Assembly: GCA_026929865.2 (NCBI GenBank)
Contig: CM049408.1
Location: 4,383,501-4,447,500 of the forward strand
DNA length: 64,000 nucleotides
Source of the DNA: Hyperoplus lanceolatus
Taxonomy: Eukaryota; Chordata; Actinopteri; Uranoscopiformes; Ammodytidae
Direction: 5' to 3'
Part shown: in pieces, positions 12,900 through 26,133 of the stretch
Layout: the number at the start of each line of letters is the position of its first letter
Position numbering within the stretch: position 1 is the first letter of the stretch
The notes under the pieces: generated by a model
Told to the model about the DNA's origin: nothing
Databases searched by the model: none
Seen by the model: only the letters and a program-made list of their open reading frames with translations
Position numbers and translations under genes: made by a program

Positions 12900-13740
12900 T
12901 GATTATCAGGTTGTCAGACTAGTCGAAAAAAGTAAAGCTGTCACTTGACCCTGCTTCCCTGAATTACTTTTTTTTTGGGATCTTTTGACATCATATTTTT
13001 CAAATTGGCTTCCCCTGTTCCCTGTGTCCTTGATGAAATCCAGGGTTTTTTGAGGAGGGTTCAGGGGTGCCCCCAGTTTCATGATGGTTTTGCGAGACAT
13101 GTAAGTATCATTATGCATGAGGGCTCATGGAAAGACTTTGATGGTCCTTCTTTTGAATCTCGTGGGTTTTTGAAGATGTTTCAGGGACTTTCAGGGGATT
13201 AACCCTTTACCAGGAATTTCACTATAACTTAATTCACTAAGGCCACCACAGGTATTTAAGGATGTTTTAAACAATCCTAAGGAAAGAGTCCATTGGCGGT
13301 TCCAGGGGCCCAATGACGTTCTTATGAAGACCTGCCAGAGCTCTTAAGGATGTGTCATGAACCTAGAGGGATCCTTGAATTCATTTCAGTTGTGTCTGAG
13401 CTCTGGGCCTCAGGGCTTTTTAGAGAAGTTCCCAAGGCTTTCACAATAACTTAATTGTCAAAGGCACCCCTGAGTTTTTAAAGGGGTTCCAAGAATACCA
13501 GGAGTGTGGTCCTGTAAGTGATGAAATGGTTTCAGGACTTACTGGGTGATCTGGAAGTGATAAGTCATCCCACAGGTCATTGGGTACGGTTCAAGAGAGA
13601 GTTTTAGGAATCTCTGGGTGTCCCCGAAGGGTTTTCAGAGGGCATCCAGAAGTCCTTGATGCTGGTCCCAGGGGCCATCCATTTTATTTGGCTCAGATTC
13701 CCACAATCCTTCGAGCACAGTTGAAGGTCCTTGACATGTA
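12900..13740. repeat. Degenerate long-period repeat region
   Basis: CACTATAACTTAATTCACTA (from 13222) and CACAATAACTTAATTGTCAA (from 13442) head two partly similar blocks about 216-220 bp apart. Motifs such as TTTCAGGG, TTTTTGAAG and GGGTTCC recur throughout. It looks like an old tandem array that has mostly decayed, not a coding region. Confidence 0.45.
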
Positions 13741-14388
13741 AACCGTTTTTTTTTTTTTTTTGCAAACAAACCCAGTGATTACAGAGTTGGGACGTCTGTG
13801 TCACCCATTCTGAGCCTCGCCAATCAAAGCCCCATATTATCAGCAATTAAATACCCCAGTTGAATGAGCCTAATCACATATATCGGCGACGTATCATCCC
13901 ACATAGAAAATGAAAAAAATTAAAGCTTTTGGATGTAAATGAAATACAACATTTTCCTTCCCGTCAGATGCCACCATCGTCAGAGTCTCGGTTTCCGGCC
14001 AAGTCAAAAGCCCAAAGGGGCCAGTGTCATACAGTCAGTAGCAATGGAATAAAGATAGGAAGAAGAATGCGGAGAGACGGAGGGATAAAGAGATAGCTGT
14101 GGAGAAGTGGGTGCAGCTGGTGCCCTTTTGTCTCTCCAGTGCTTGGTCCTCAGAGCTTCAGATCCACTGGGGAGGGGGCAGAGAAAAGCCCCAGTAAATG
14201 ACATGCTAATGTGACTGGATGTCAGGAAAAAGAGAGTCGGAAATTGCGCCAATTCTCTATGCCTGTAAATTGGGCAACTTTTCAAAAAGAAAAAGGGGGA
14301 AATACCACCCCATCCTTTTTGTTGTATATGAACAGTGATAAAAGCCATGATACATCCCAATAAAAAGGGATTTAGAGATGTGAGACCA

Positions 14389-15194
14389 AACACACCTGTG
14401 CTCAAAGCTAAGGTTGCATGGGAGAGAGAATTAAATGTGGATTTCACAGATGACTGGTGGGTTAAGGTAATCGACAGAATGAGCTCAACATCATCCTGTG
14501 CTCGCCTTGGGCTCATACAGTTTAAGGTATTCCATAGAACCCACTTTTCTAAAGCCAAGTTGGCAGAGATTTATCCTGACGAAGACGATAGCTGCAACCG
14601 GTGTGGCTTTGCCCCGGCTGATCACAGTCATATGTTTTTTTCTATGTCCAAGATTGAACAATTTTTTGGTGTTCTGTCTTCAAAACACTGTCTGACGTCC
14701 TGCAGCTGGATCTTCGGCCATGTCCTTTAACAGCCATTTTTGGGGTCCCCCTGGTGCCTCCTGCCCACTCTAGACCGCAGGCAGATGTTATTGCTTTTTC
14801 TACTCTTCTGGCTCGGAGAAGAATACTTTTTGAATGGAAGTCTCTAAAGCCTCCCCTGTTTTCTTCTTGGTTGAGCGATGTTATGTTTTTTCTTAAACTT
14901 GAGAAAATTAAATATTCTTTGAAAGGTTGTTTGCACAAATTTGATTGTAGATGGCTCACCTTTATTTCATATTTCAATAAGAATAAAAATAATACTAATA
15001 ATAAAAAATAACACTGTATTGCATTGTCTTGTACTTTTTTAAATATGTTTTGTGTTTTTTTTTTGTTTTGTTTTTTCACTTCAAAATGTCCAAGGATTGT
15101 TTGGGGTGTGGGGGTGGGTGGGGGTTATAAATGTTTCATGTTTGTTTGTTTGAAAAAATAACTAAAACTCAATAAAATTGTTTATGGAAAAAAA
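14389..15194 (+). mobile_element. 5'-truncated L1-clade LINE insertion
   Basis: A perfect 15-bp target-site duplication AGAGATGTGAGACCA flanks the insert (14374-14388 and 15195-15209). The 5' part encodes the C-terminal end of L1 ORF2: WERELNV, then ARLGLIQFKVFHR, a CNRCG...DHSHMFF zinc-knuckle-like motif, and, after a frameshift near 14700, DVIAFSTLLARRRILFEWK and WLSDVMFFLKLEKIKYSLKG. A G-rich 3' UTR (15100-15125), AATAAA and a short A tail end it. Truncation and the frameshift leave it non-functional. Confidence 0.93.
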
Positions 15195-15209
15195 AGAGAT
15201 GTGAGACCA

Positions 15210-16407
15210 GCAGATAAGGAGTTAAATGGTGTAAGGATGCAGGTTGGGGGAAGGACGGATAAAGATGTAATTTGGGTTGGAAAGAGTAGAAGCGTACCAA
15301 GGTCTGCTGGGAAATCCAAGTGTGATTTTTTGGCTTTGCATGCAAGTTTGCCATCTACATGTTTTGATGTATCCTATCAAAGTCACAATAACTTTCATTA
15401 TTAAGGTATAGGATCAGTCAGTGCGGTTCCATGGCACAACTAGATTGGATTAAGACATATATCGAACTAGACACTAGAACGGACCGTGTCACTTGTCTGA
15501 GTATACATGGCCTTTAAGAAATCGGATAAATGTCCAATGCATGGCTCAGGTGCAAGGTTCAGACTACACACTTACTGTGTTACCTGAACACCCATTCCCA
15601 CCTGCTACTGTATGTGTTTTACCTATTACCAAAGTCTTACATGTGTAATACAGTATTACCAGCCAACCATTTTGACCTTGTCCGCAGCACTTTTTTCCTT
15701 AAGGGTGACATTCGACTACTTTGACCTTTTGCTTCTACATTCGTGAATGGCTTGACAGTAAGTGGTGGCACGTCAGGAAAATGTAAACACAAGACATTAC
15801 GAGCATATGAACACACAACCAATGTTGCCATGTATCTGGAAGCGTCAGTTTCTCAAAACAGTACCCTCGCTTTGTTTGTTGTTGTTTGCTCGGTGGTGCA
15901 AGTGTCAAGCTACATTTTTTCACTATCAGATATTTTTGTATAGGTATAATAGAGTTCAACAGCAGAAAGTACTTCTGCTAACAGTCTGCAAATGGTGCTG
16001 GCTCAGGTGGGCTCACTTGACTTACACGTGGCCCCTGTGTCATGCCATATTGTACAGTACATAGACTCAAAGTCATATTCACAGATGATCTCTTGCTTTG
16101 AATATGAGGCCCTTTCCATGAGGCGTGACCTGTTTCGCAAACAGCTACAGTAGTCCTAGCAATCTCCAGTTTCTGAATAATGTCATATGTTGTCCAGGAT
16201 CTTTAGACTCTCTTTACTATATAAATTGCTACATTACCACAGCTGCTAAATATGTGCTACATGAGGGTTTTATACAGAAAACAAACACACTTTTAGTGTA
16301 GTTTCTATGTTATTCTATACAGAAAATGTATGAACTAGTGCTGCTGTTTGAGTAGCAGCTCAGAAACACTTCCACCCAATATAAACCACAGTATGTTGGG
16401 ATGTAAT

Positions 16408-16410
<3 letters not shown>
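15210..16410. other. No gene recognised
   Basis: Only overlapping short frames on both strands. No repeat family was recognised. Confidence 0.5.
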
Positions 16411-16502
<92 letters not shown>

Positions 16503-16607
16503 TTTCTCAAAAGATCTATAATAACCATAAAACATTTTCAGAAGTATTCAACTGGTGTAACAGAACAAACACTAACAAAAGGTACAAAGATATATGGAGA
16601 TATAAGG

Positions 16608-16695
<88 letters not shown>

Positions 16696-16895
16696 TAAAT
16701 ATGACAGATGAGTGTAAAGTACAGGTTTGTATGAGCAACTAATTGGCCCAGATATCACCGAAATGAAATATTCATGTGGAGCCTCGGCGTCTTTTTGAAA
16801 GGGAATCCGGTGTGTAATGATGAAGTCGGGACTATTTTATCTTGCTGTGCACCCCACTGACACACTTAAAGCTTGCCATGCGACACCTCCCACCG

Positions 16896-16973
<78 letters not shown>
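16411..16973. repeat. Three arrays: TG 16411-16500, TG 16611-16693, CA 16898-16973
   Basis: Two TG arrays 110 bp apart are followed by a CA array in the opposite sense, a potential cruciform-forming set. Between the second and third is unique sequence. Confidence 0.97.
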
Positions 16974-16974
<1 letters not shown>

Positions 16975-16979
16975 ACATG

Positions 16980-18130
16980 CACAGAGGCCTCTGTAAACAT
17001 AAACAAACTCAGACATCCTTTAGAAGTGTTGCATACACATACACCTGTGATCATGACACATGCGACTCCTGAACACACTTCATATTGTGAATACACAGAT
17101 GGTCCTCTCCTATATCCATCCCTGACCATGCAGTCAATAGTTTGAATATAACAACATATCATTAATGTGTTCTCTGAAATCTTAAAGCCTTAGGACACCT
17201 GGTTAAAAATTAATATATGATAGAAAATGAATAAGCTTCTACACAAATGTGATTGTGTATAACTGTTCTTAAATATGAGCAAACTCAGTTCAAAAAACAG
17301 CTGTCTAGACCGCTTGACAGGACAGGGTGGGTGTGGTCGTTTCAAGTGGTATCCATGGCAACATGTATTGTTTTCATAGAGGGTTAGGGCAGAGAACTGC
17401 CATGATTGGTTCAAAGTACTCAATGTTTTATAGGAACCAGAGCATTTTTCGTTCTTTTTTTCTTCCGTCACAAGTCCCCTAAAGGTTATCTTGTAAACTC
17501 GTGTCCTATGATGAACATTGAAAGGCCATCAAAACAATCAAACTGAAGATCCTCCCAAATGTGACCAGTTTAGGTTCCCTACTTTACATTGGAGTCATAA
17601 ATGCAGCTCTACCTCTTCTTGAACAATTCAGTTGTACTGTACGTATGTGTGTATTTGACAACAAGTTGCACATGGGTTAACTTTCTGTAACTATTTGCAA
17701 AAACTAAATTTGGACACTACTCCTTTAGCGCTCAATCAGACAATCCACTATCAATCCAACAACGCAAGAACCAAGACAATTATCATCAAAAGGTCTGTTC
17801 TCTTTGTTTAGAAGGGAAGTTCATCAAGACTTGGTATGTCATCTGCCTCTTTTTCCCTTTTTATTCATATTTATAAATGCACTTTAGGCAAAAATATCTG
17901 CCTCACAAGATAAATGTATCATAACCTTTTTCATGGATGAGGTGATGGGAACTTAATAAACATCCCCAAAGCCAGTGTAATACATTTCAGTCACTCACCA
18001 ACTGTCTGTATCGCTCGCAGAATTCCTTTGATTCCCAGCAGTGTAACTTAACACTCTTGAAGTGATTGATATTGGAATTTAATTAAGCCAATTTCGATGA
18101 CTAAAACTTTCCTATAGAGTCTCCTAAGTT
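16980..18130. other. No gene recognised
   Basis: AT-rich unique sequence without a supportable frame, RNA gene or known element. Confidence 0.5.
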
Positions 18131-18131
18131 G

Positions 18132-18132
<1 letters not shown>

Positions 18133-18165
<33 letters not shown>

Positions 18166-18368
18166 CACACGCACACGCACACACACACAAGCACACCACA
18201 CTGATTTTTCCCATTCCCACACCCAGTCACTAAAGCCTTGGCAGTGAGCGGGCGCAGGGCCTTGGCACAGTTCACCTCAATGAGTGGCAGCTTAGAGCAA
18301 CCCCCTGCCACTGCTGGGTGGCCCGAGAGCGATAGAGAGAGGCAGAGAGAGAGAGAGAGAGAGAGAGA
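18133..18368. repeat. Imperfect (CA)n and (GA)n
   Basis: A CA array with GC interruptions at 18133-18190, and a GA run at about 18341-18367. The unique spacer (18200-18340) has no coding features I recognise. Confidence 0.93.
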
Positions 18369-19296
18369 CCTGATTGAGCAGTTTGGATTGTGGGATTGGC
18401 ATATGCTTGTGTGTTTTCTACGAGGCCCTTGGCTGGCCAGCTGGTGGACCGGAGCCTCTCCCTGAAGTGATGCCGAGCACACAGAGAGAAAAAGACGGAT
18501 AAAACAAAACAAAAGAAACACAATGGGGGTTGTGCCCTTTTGTTTGGACAATTAATTAAAAATCCATTTCAATCCTTTGATTCATTCTGTTTTCTCTCTG
18601 GCTGTGTTTCGCTGTTTTTGACAAAAGGCTTGTGGAAGAGCTGGCCACGGAGAGAGAGGGCGAGTGTGGCCAAACTGGAGCTGTCCCATCCACAACCACA
18701 AGCAGCTGACAGGCTTCAAGGAGCTGGAGGACAACAATGGCTACTCTGCATTAGAGACAAGGCAGTGACAACGGATTGTCTATGGGCCCACGTTGAGTGC
18801 TGGCCCGTGTTGGTCATCTATTCAGACGGTAATTGGTCTTCTCTAGATGAAGGCTATTCAACAAATGCATTCACATGTTGTCATTTCACCGTTATATCAT
18901 TTTGTGGACAAAGCTACAGTCTACCAAATAGGAAAGTATGTGTGGAAAAAGCTGATCATTTCACAAAAGTATTTGTCATTCATTTCTCATGAGCAAATAT
19001 TCATGTATTGGGCCTGGTTCCAGAAAGTAGGATTTTTCCAACCACAATTTCGGTTTCAGAACAGCGTCCAATTAGTTCAATGACTCCGTGGTGTAACGAC
19101 ATTTTAAAAAGCCATCATCCAAGGAAAGCAGATAACATGGTTTGTTATGGAACAAGGCCAAAAAAAGGGCTCAATCTTACGACTTGTCCACTCTGCCTTC
19201 TATTATCTCAAATTACCCATGAAATAATATTGTTGATGGTTAAGTTTACTCTACTCTACTCGCCTTTTCCGGTTTAATTAAAAAGTCCCCGGTACC

Positions 19297-19472
19297 GGGG
19301 GGCATCCTTAGCTCAGTTGGTAGGGCGTCCCCCCCACGGGCCTCGCCAGCAGCGGACCCGGGTTTGATTCCAGCCCGCGGTCGTTCTCTGCATGTCACTC
19401 CCCTCTCTGCCCCATTTCAACTCTGTCTCTACACTATCAATAAAGCATAAAAAAAAATGCCAAAAAAAAAAG
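19297..19472 (+). mobile_element. tRNA-derived SINE with 17-bp target-site duplication
   Basis: An A box (TAGCTCAGTTGG, near 19310) and a B box (GGTTTGATTCC) form a tRNA-like head. The body CTGCATGTCACTCCC and the tail ATCAATAAAGCATAAA are typical of a widespread teleost SINE. AAAAAGTCCCCGGTACC flanks it on both sides (19280-19296 and 19473-19489) without mismatch, which suggests a fairly recent insertion. The tRNA part is mutated, so this is not a tRNA gene. Confidence 0.93.
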
Positions 19473-19662
19473 AAAAAGTCCCCGGTACCTTGGACCTATA
19501 CTTTTATGGTTCGTACTCCGTCGAGTTTCCAGGGATCTAAACGGTGACGTGACACCCTGCAGATCACTGATTGGTCACAGTGTCATCAGTGATGATAAGC
19601 ACTGTCAAGCTTTCAAATTTGCTATTAACCAAAGAGGAGTTCTTGAAAAATGACTTATCCAC

Positions 19663-19728
19663 ACAAGCGCTCTGAGTGAGAGAAAAGCGCTATAGAAATA
19701 AAATGTATTATTTTATTATTATTATAAG
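19663..19728 (+). mobile_element. Very short LINE 3'-tail insertion
   Basis: Sixty-six bases reading GCGCTATAGAAATAAAATG followed by ATT repeats, a known fish LINE tail form. It is bounded by the 9-bp duplication CTTATCCAC (19654-19662 and 19729-19737). It is an extreme 5' truncation. Confidence 0.7.
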
Positions 19729-20092
19729 CTTATCCACTGATAGAGTTGATTACGTTAAAACAAATTCATCTTTCTGTTATTTCGACTGGGCATTTGTTCA
19801 GGAAGAAAACGCAATTGATTCCAGAGAGCCTTATTCCAAATTGAAATGTAGTTTAAAATGCGGCTGTTGGCCTGTTTTTCCGACTCTCTAGTAAGTTGTT
19901 CACTTGTATTTTGTTTAGGTAATGCAAAGTGATCTGCTTGGTTGGGGAGGACCAGGGGCTTTACTGTTTCATATGTAGATATAGGAGCACCTCAGAAGCA
20001 GGCAGGATAAGGGCCACCTACAGAGCTGAGGACCAGACAGTGAGGAGGGCTTCAAGGTGGACCAGTGTAGATGATGCATCCATGCTCCTTTC

Positions 20093-20093
<1 letters not shown>

Positions 20094-20161
<68 letters not shown>

Positions 20162-20162
20162 C
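20094..20162. repeat. (CA)n microsatellite
   Basis: About 34 CA units with no interruption. Confidence 0.97.
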
Positions 20163-20569
20163 TCCCAAGGGGACACAGAGTAAAGACTTGCACTGCTTTC
20201 ATTGAGGCCAGTAGTGATGGATAAAGCATAAAAGCCGACTTGTGGGATTTGAATAATTCTGAATCATAGACAGACACTGCATAACAAAAGGTAAGAACAG
20301 AAAAAGGCCCATGGATTAAAAAGCAGGCTATAGGAGAAGTGAAGGAAGCAGTTGTTTGAAAGGCATCACCTTTTCACAGCAGGTTATAGATGCATGACGG
20401 ATCCTAACACATTTTTAGGGAAATAAAAATTGGCAAATGATAGTTTGTTGAAGGCAATTAAATGCAACAGCCAACTGTGTTAAGCCATTGTTTTAGTTTC
20501 AAATTATTTTTAGTTTTAGTGTTAATTCCCAGAGGCTTATTATAAACACTGTTTTATACTATAAAAGTA

Positions 20570-20920
20570 TTCATTTGTCTCATTCCTCAATTCATTTATT
20601 CTTTTTCATCGTGTTTCATCATTCTTATATCTTTACAGTCCATTCATTTTCATTGGTCATTTTTTTTCAATTCATTTATACATTAAAGCGTGAATTCATA
20701 TATTTGTCCCATCATGCATATGTACATATACAGTACATACTCTAAGTACATGCCTAATTGTAATAAGATAATCCATTAACACATTTATTCATTTATTATT
20801 TGTTTTTTCATACATTCACTCATGTATTTTTTTCTACATGGATTTTATTCAATTGAATACATTTTTCTAACAGTTCCTTTCATTATTTAATTTGTATCTA
20901 TTCATTTATATAGTATCCCA
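20570..20920. repeat. Degenerate ATTC/ATTT-rich low-complexity tract
   Basis: TTCATTT-like words recur every 8-30 bp on the plus strand over about 350 bp. This looks like a decayed ATTC-type microsatellite, without coding signal. Confidence 0.5.
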
Positions 20921-21299
20921 GCATGCACTGGGCTTCTACACCCCCAACAGTGTATTGCAAATAAGTCAGTTCCAAAGTGCAGTGAGTGTTAAGTGTCAAT
21001 TAAAGGGTCAGCGCAAACCTATCATTTTGTTAAATTGTGAACTTGTTTACTTGTTTCAAGTGCAACCTCTCAGTTTGCTCTTTCATTGTGTATTAACTCT
21101 GTTACTTCTCTCACGCAAAGTGCTGCCGCAGTTAATTGTGACATTACGCGGCAGTGGGAAAGTATTGTCATAATTGAACGTGGATATTAAAATGAAAGTT
21201 CATTACAACTCAATTTCTGCAAGACACTGTATTATATAGAAATTGATATCACCAAAAGGGTAATCACATTTTGAAAAATGGATATATTACCACCTATTA

Positions 21300-21560
21300 A
21301 ACAGTCATTTTCATGAAGTGCCGATATGCTGGAGATTACGAAAGGCAGAACGTGGGGTCTCCAATGACTGTAATTAAGGCCGACCCCATCCACTTACAAA
21401 TAAAGGCTATAAAGCCCATTATTATGGAGAGAATTAGAGAGGAAATTCTCTTTTCAGAAGTGATTCAAGAATGGAAGTATGATTACCCATTTATTTTTTT
21501 TCCCTCTTTTACTTGGTCTTTTTTTAAATGACGGCAGAGGGGCTAATCTTTGTTCAGCCA
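21300..21560. promoter_or_regulatory. Candidate conserved non-coding element
   Basis: Repeat-free block with ordered words such as GACTGTAATTAAGGCCGACC and a purine-rich centre. A frame of 72 codons crosses it but shows no protein features. Call inferred from texture alone. Confidence 0.28.
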
Positions 21561-21644
21561 CAGACAGACAGAATAGCAATCGTGCCCTAGAGAAATGCGT
21601 TGAATAAAATGGACAAGGCGGGAGGATTGTGATGTAACTGTGTG

Positions 21645-21653
21645 TGTGTGTTT

Positions 21654-21687
<34 letters not shown>

Positions 21688-21704
21688 GAGGGAGAGAGAG
21701 AGAG
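21645..21704. repeat. (GA)n
   Basis: GA repeat with a few C interruptions, preceded by a short GT run. Confidence 0.93.
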
Positions 21705-22621
21705 CAGGGCACCCAAAATAATGCCTTTTTCTTTTCTTTACAACATCCCTTCTAATAAAAAATCGGATGGAGTGTCTTCAATCACAAAAGGAAAGGATTT
21801 GGCGTCTGCTTCTTCTGCTAATTTATTCATTCAAAAGTCTTAATATCTGTGCGACGGGCGAAGGGGATCACACAACACATGCTAAGCATTTTCCCTGCCA
21901 CTCTATTTTTTCTCTTCTTATTTTTGGCTTCATTAAAAGAAAGGTTAGAGATTAGATTTTTTTTTTTTTCCTTTTTCATGAAAGCTTCCCAAATGTCAAT
22001 TTTCTATTAGCCAGGACAGTCAAAATGCAACAAAAACGACTTTGCTTGATGAGTTTGGCTCTGGCAGTTAGTAGTGTGGGTGGGATGAATAGACATTATA
22101 TTGACTATGTACTGTTCAAAACTGACTATACTGTGTGTGTCGGATGTTTCAAACCTGCGGAAATTTTCATCCGAGCTGCACACTTGGCTACTCTAGTTTT
22201 CAGCAGTAAAAACATCAGTGTCTGCCCTTCTGCAAATGTACTGTCATTAACATTTTTGGGCAGGGCTTTGGGAAAGAAGCATAGGGTGTGCTCGAGTGTC
22301 TTCAAACACAGAGGGCAAGCTCGTTTTCATATTTTCTTGTATTTGGCCAATATGTCTATCTTTTAGCTGTCTGGCCTCTTTCAAACGGAAAATAAAGGAA
22401 CATTTCAAATGTTCAGCTGGTTTTGCCTATGGTGTCTAGAAGAACCCGGGCTTCATATTGTCAAAGTGTCTGCTCTGAACACAAATATATTATAATAATG
22501 GCATGGAATTAAAAGCTGATTTGAACAAATATGAGACCATTGTTCCCTCACAGAAAGTACATACAGAAAGCAGATTGTGTGCCCTCCAACCCCTGACACC
22601 CTCACAACGCCCACGCACACA

Positions 22622-22623
<2 letters not shown>

Positions 22624-22690
<67 letters not shown>
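22624..22690. repeat. Compound (CT)n(CA)n
   Basis: About 22 CT units pass directly into about 11 CA units. Confidence 0.96.
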
Positions 22691-22820
22691 GGCTTCCATC
22701 ACCCATATAGCAGCAGTGAGAGAATGATTCATTCCAGACTGTGCTTTTATCTGACCTGAGCCAAGTGTTTTACACACTGCGGTCAAGCCTACCGAGTGCT
22801 TTCTTACTTAGAGATTTCAG

Positions 22821-23434
<614 letters not shown>

Positions 23435-23807
23435 GAGTTCTCGTGAACTATGAAATGTCCAGACCAGAAAGAACTTCTCACAGCTCTCACTCAGTCACTC
23501 AGAAGTTTGTTCTTTCTTCTCCGGGAGTACGTAGCAGGCTCAAGGCGTTTAGGTTGGTCTTAAGGGCTCTCAGGCGTCAAAATATCTTTAATCTTTCCTT
23601 AAAGACAAGCCATCATCCCAACCTCCCTAAAGTCAGCCAGCATTATCCCTGTCCCGTAAAGGCCAGCCATTGACAGTTTTAACAACTACAGACAGATCAT
23701 TCTCACATCAGCATCAGCAGTAAAGAGATTAGTCTCTCAGTGTATCAAAGCCAGCCTTCGTCCAACCTTTGACCCACATCAGTTTGCTCAGAGTTTGAAT
23801 TCAATGT

Positions 23808-24017
<210 letters not shown>

Positions 24018-24929
24018 TTCAATATCTCTATAGAAAGGCACTAATTGTTTAGGTCTGGTTTTATCTAAAGTACAACAACTACGAGCATCTGTTAGGCCCT
24101 ATAAATCATTTATTGTTACAAGTTAATAATATAGATATAGATTTTGAACATTCATTGCGTGTTACTGTTGCATTGGGTTAGTGTCACTGCCCGCGTCGAC
24201 ATATAAAGATTTTGCATTGATCCTACAAGAAAATGCCACATATCCTCCCTACAAATCTGACATGACTATGAGCTTATGTGTCAGGTCATATCTGACTATT
24301 TAAGTCGCACTAAAATGACAAGCCACAGTGACAGAGATGGTGCGATTATTAAAGGAATTCAGACCATAGGCTGCTGCTTAAAAAACAATGAAATGAAGAA
24401 CTCTGCCTGATGCCATTAGCTTATCCAAGCCCAAAAGTTATGGAAACAATATGTATGAAAATGAGACGGGCAAGTCAAAAAGATCCTCTTCCTACCGCAA
24501 AGTGTTTTGTCCCATAAGCGGACTGGCTGTTCCCAAACTGATGAGAAGCTTATCCTGGGTTTTTTTGTCGGGGGCCAATAGACTTGCCATTTTGCTTGGT
24601 TTTGAATGGGGTATCCCTACTTTGCCATGCAGAGCTGTTTTAATAGTTTCCCATGGCAGTTGGCATGGTTACTGGTGCAGAAAAGTCATGTTAGATCTGC
24701 CAGCTGAACCTGAGTGAACCTACTATAATCTTTGAACAATATCTTTATTAACATCCACCGTCTTCCCATCTCTTCCCACCAAAAAAAAAAAACAACCTCC
24801 AACAGGATAAACGCTTGTAAAATGGGGATTCCGATATCATTATCTACCGAAGCCTTACTCACTGCCCCTTGAACCAGCACTAGCAATTTCTGTTTTTTAA
24901 TTTTGTGAAAAAGGAGAAAAAAACGACTG

Positions 24930-25270
24930 GAGGATTGAATCTATAACCCAGGCCGCAGTGGGGTTTTTTGATACAGGTTATATGGGAATGGGAACACCAA
25001 GGTAGGACAAGGGGCTCTGATGATGGTTTATACCGGCCCCCTTTATGTAAATCCCTGGAACGTGTGGGGAAATGTAGCAGGCAATGTGCTAGTGTAAGCC
25101 CTTTAGCCGCCGCTGGCCCTGATTAAAGCAGCACATTAGGATGCCACAGGCGCCTGAAAGACATCGGGCCAACCCCGGGACCAAACTCTGGGTTATTTAT
25201 TAGCCGGCCCCGTGCCAACATGTATTGACTGGCCTGAATTATTGTGCTCTTTCCTCTTTTGCTATACTGT
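24930..25270. promoter_or_regulatory. Candidate conserved non-coding element
   Basis: Repeat-free, with words such as GCCCTGATTAAAGCAGCAC, CACAGGCGCCTGAAAGACAT and GGTTATTTATTAGCCGGCCC. Composition is more GC-balanced than its neighbours. Conservation is inferred, not measured. Confidence 0.3.
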
Positions 25271-25649
25271 TGAGATGTGTTGAGTGCCACAGCCATTTGT
25301 TATGGTGTTGGCCACTCCTCATGACCTCAGCATGCATTAAGATACAGCTTGTGTGGGGGTGAGGGTGTTCTCATGTTGCTTATCAGTCTTATTGGACAGG
25401 AGTAACCCAAACTTGAACCCCTTCATTAACTTCTGAATATACGACATTGTTCTGAATTTGTAAGTTAAATATTGATATGGTTATGTATTTGGATATGATT
25501 ATGTTAGAATGAGGATGAACGATAATTACATTTAAAATAAAAATGTGTTTCACACAGGAAATGATAGCCTGTGGCCTATTTCACCATCGACCTGATCGCA
25601 TTGCCAACACTTTTGCAGGAAAACAAAACAGAGCTTAGGTATAATGTCC

Positions 25650-26125
25650 GGTAACACTTTATAATAACTATCCGTTGTAACTCGTTAATAGATCATTAGT
25701 AAACTCTTAATTAATGATTATTAATGATTTGTTAAGTGTTTGTTAGCAGTTTGTTAAGGATGTATAACAATGGCAGATAGTTAATAGCTTAATAATTGAA
25801 TCAGTTCATCTGGGACGAGGCTGAAATAGGCTATAGACTATACACAGTGCATGGGCAACTGAGGGCAGCCCCATTTTCAAATATTTTTAAATAAACTCAA
25901 TACACACTGTGCATGCCATGGACTTGAACGTGACGTGATCAGTTAATCTCGGATTACCTCCCAGATGAAACTGATTCAATTATTAAGCTATTAACTATCT
26001 ACCATTGTTATAAATCCTTAACAAACTGCTAACAAACACTTAACAAATCATTAATAATCATTAATTAAGAGTTGACTAATGATCTATTAACGAGTTACAA
26101 CGGATAGTTATTATAAAGTGTTACC
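25650..26125 (-). mobile_element. 476-bp palindromic MITE, copy B
   Basis: Same family and length as 2947-3422, with its core in the opposite orientation. It is flanked by a perfect 8-bp duplication TAATGTCC (25642-25649 and 26126-26133). The arms are nearly identical to those of copy A, so both are probably of similar, moderate age. Confidence 0.93.
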
Positions 26126-26133
26126 TAATGTCC

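Noticed and set aside
14004-14558. 184-codon minus-strand frame
   Set aside because: Largely antisense to the L1 fragment at its upper end and without any recognised motif elsewhere.
18540-18992. 150-codon plus-strand frame
   Set aside because: No conserved motifs, starts at an uncertain non-ATG codon context, no neighbouring splice evidence; likely chance.
19297-19380. tRNA gene
   Set aside because: A and B boxes are present but the stems are mutated and the sequence continues into a SINE body with a tail and target-site duplication.
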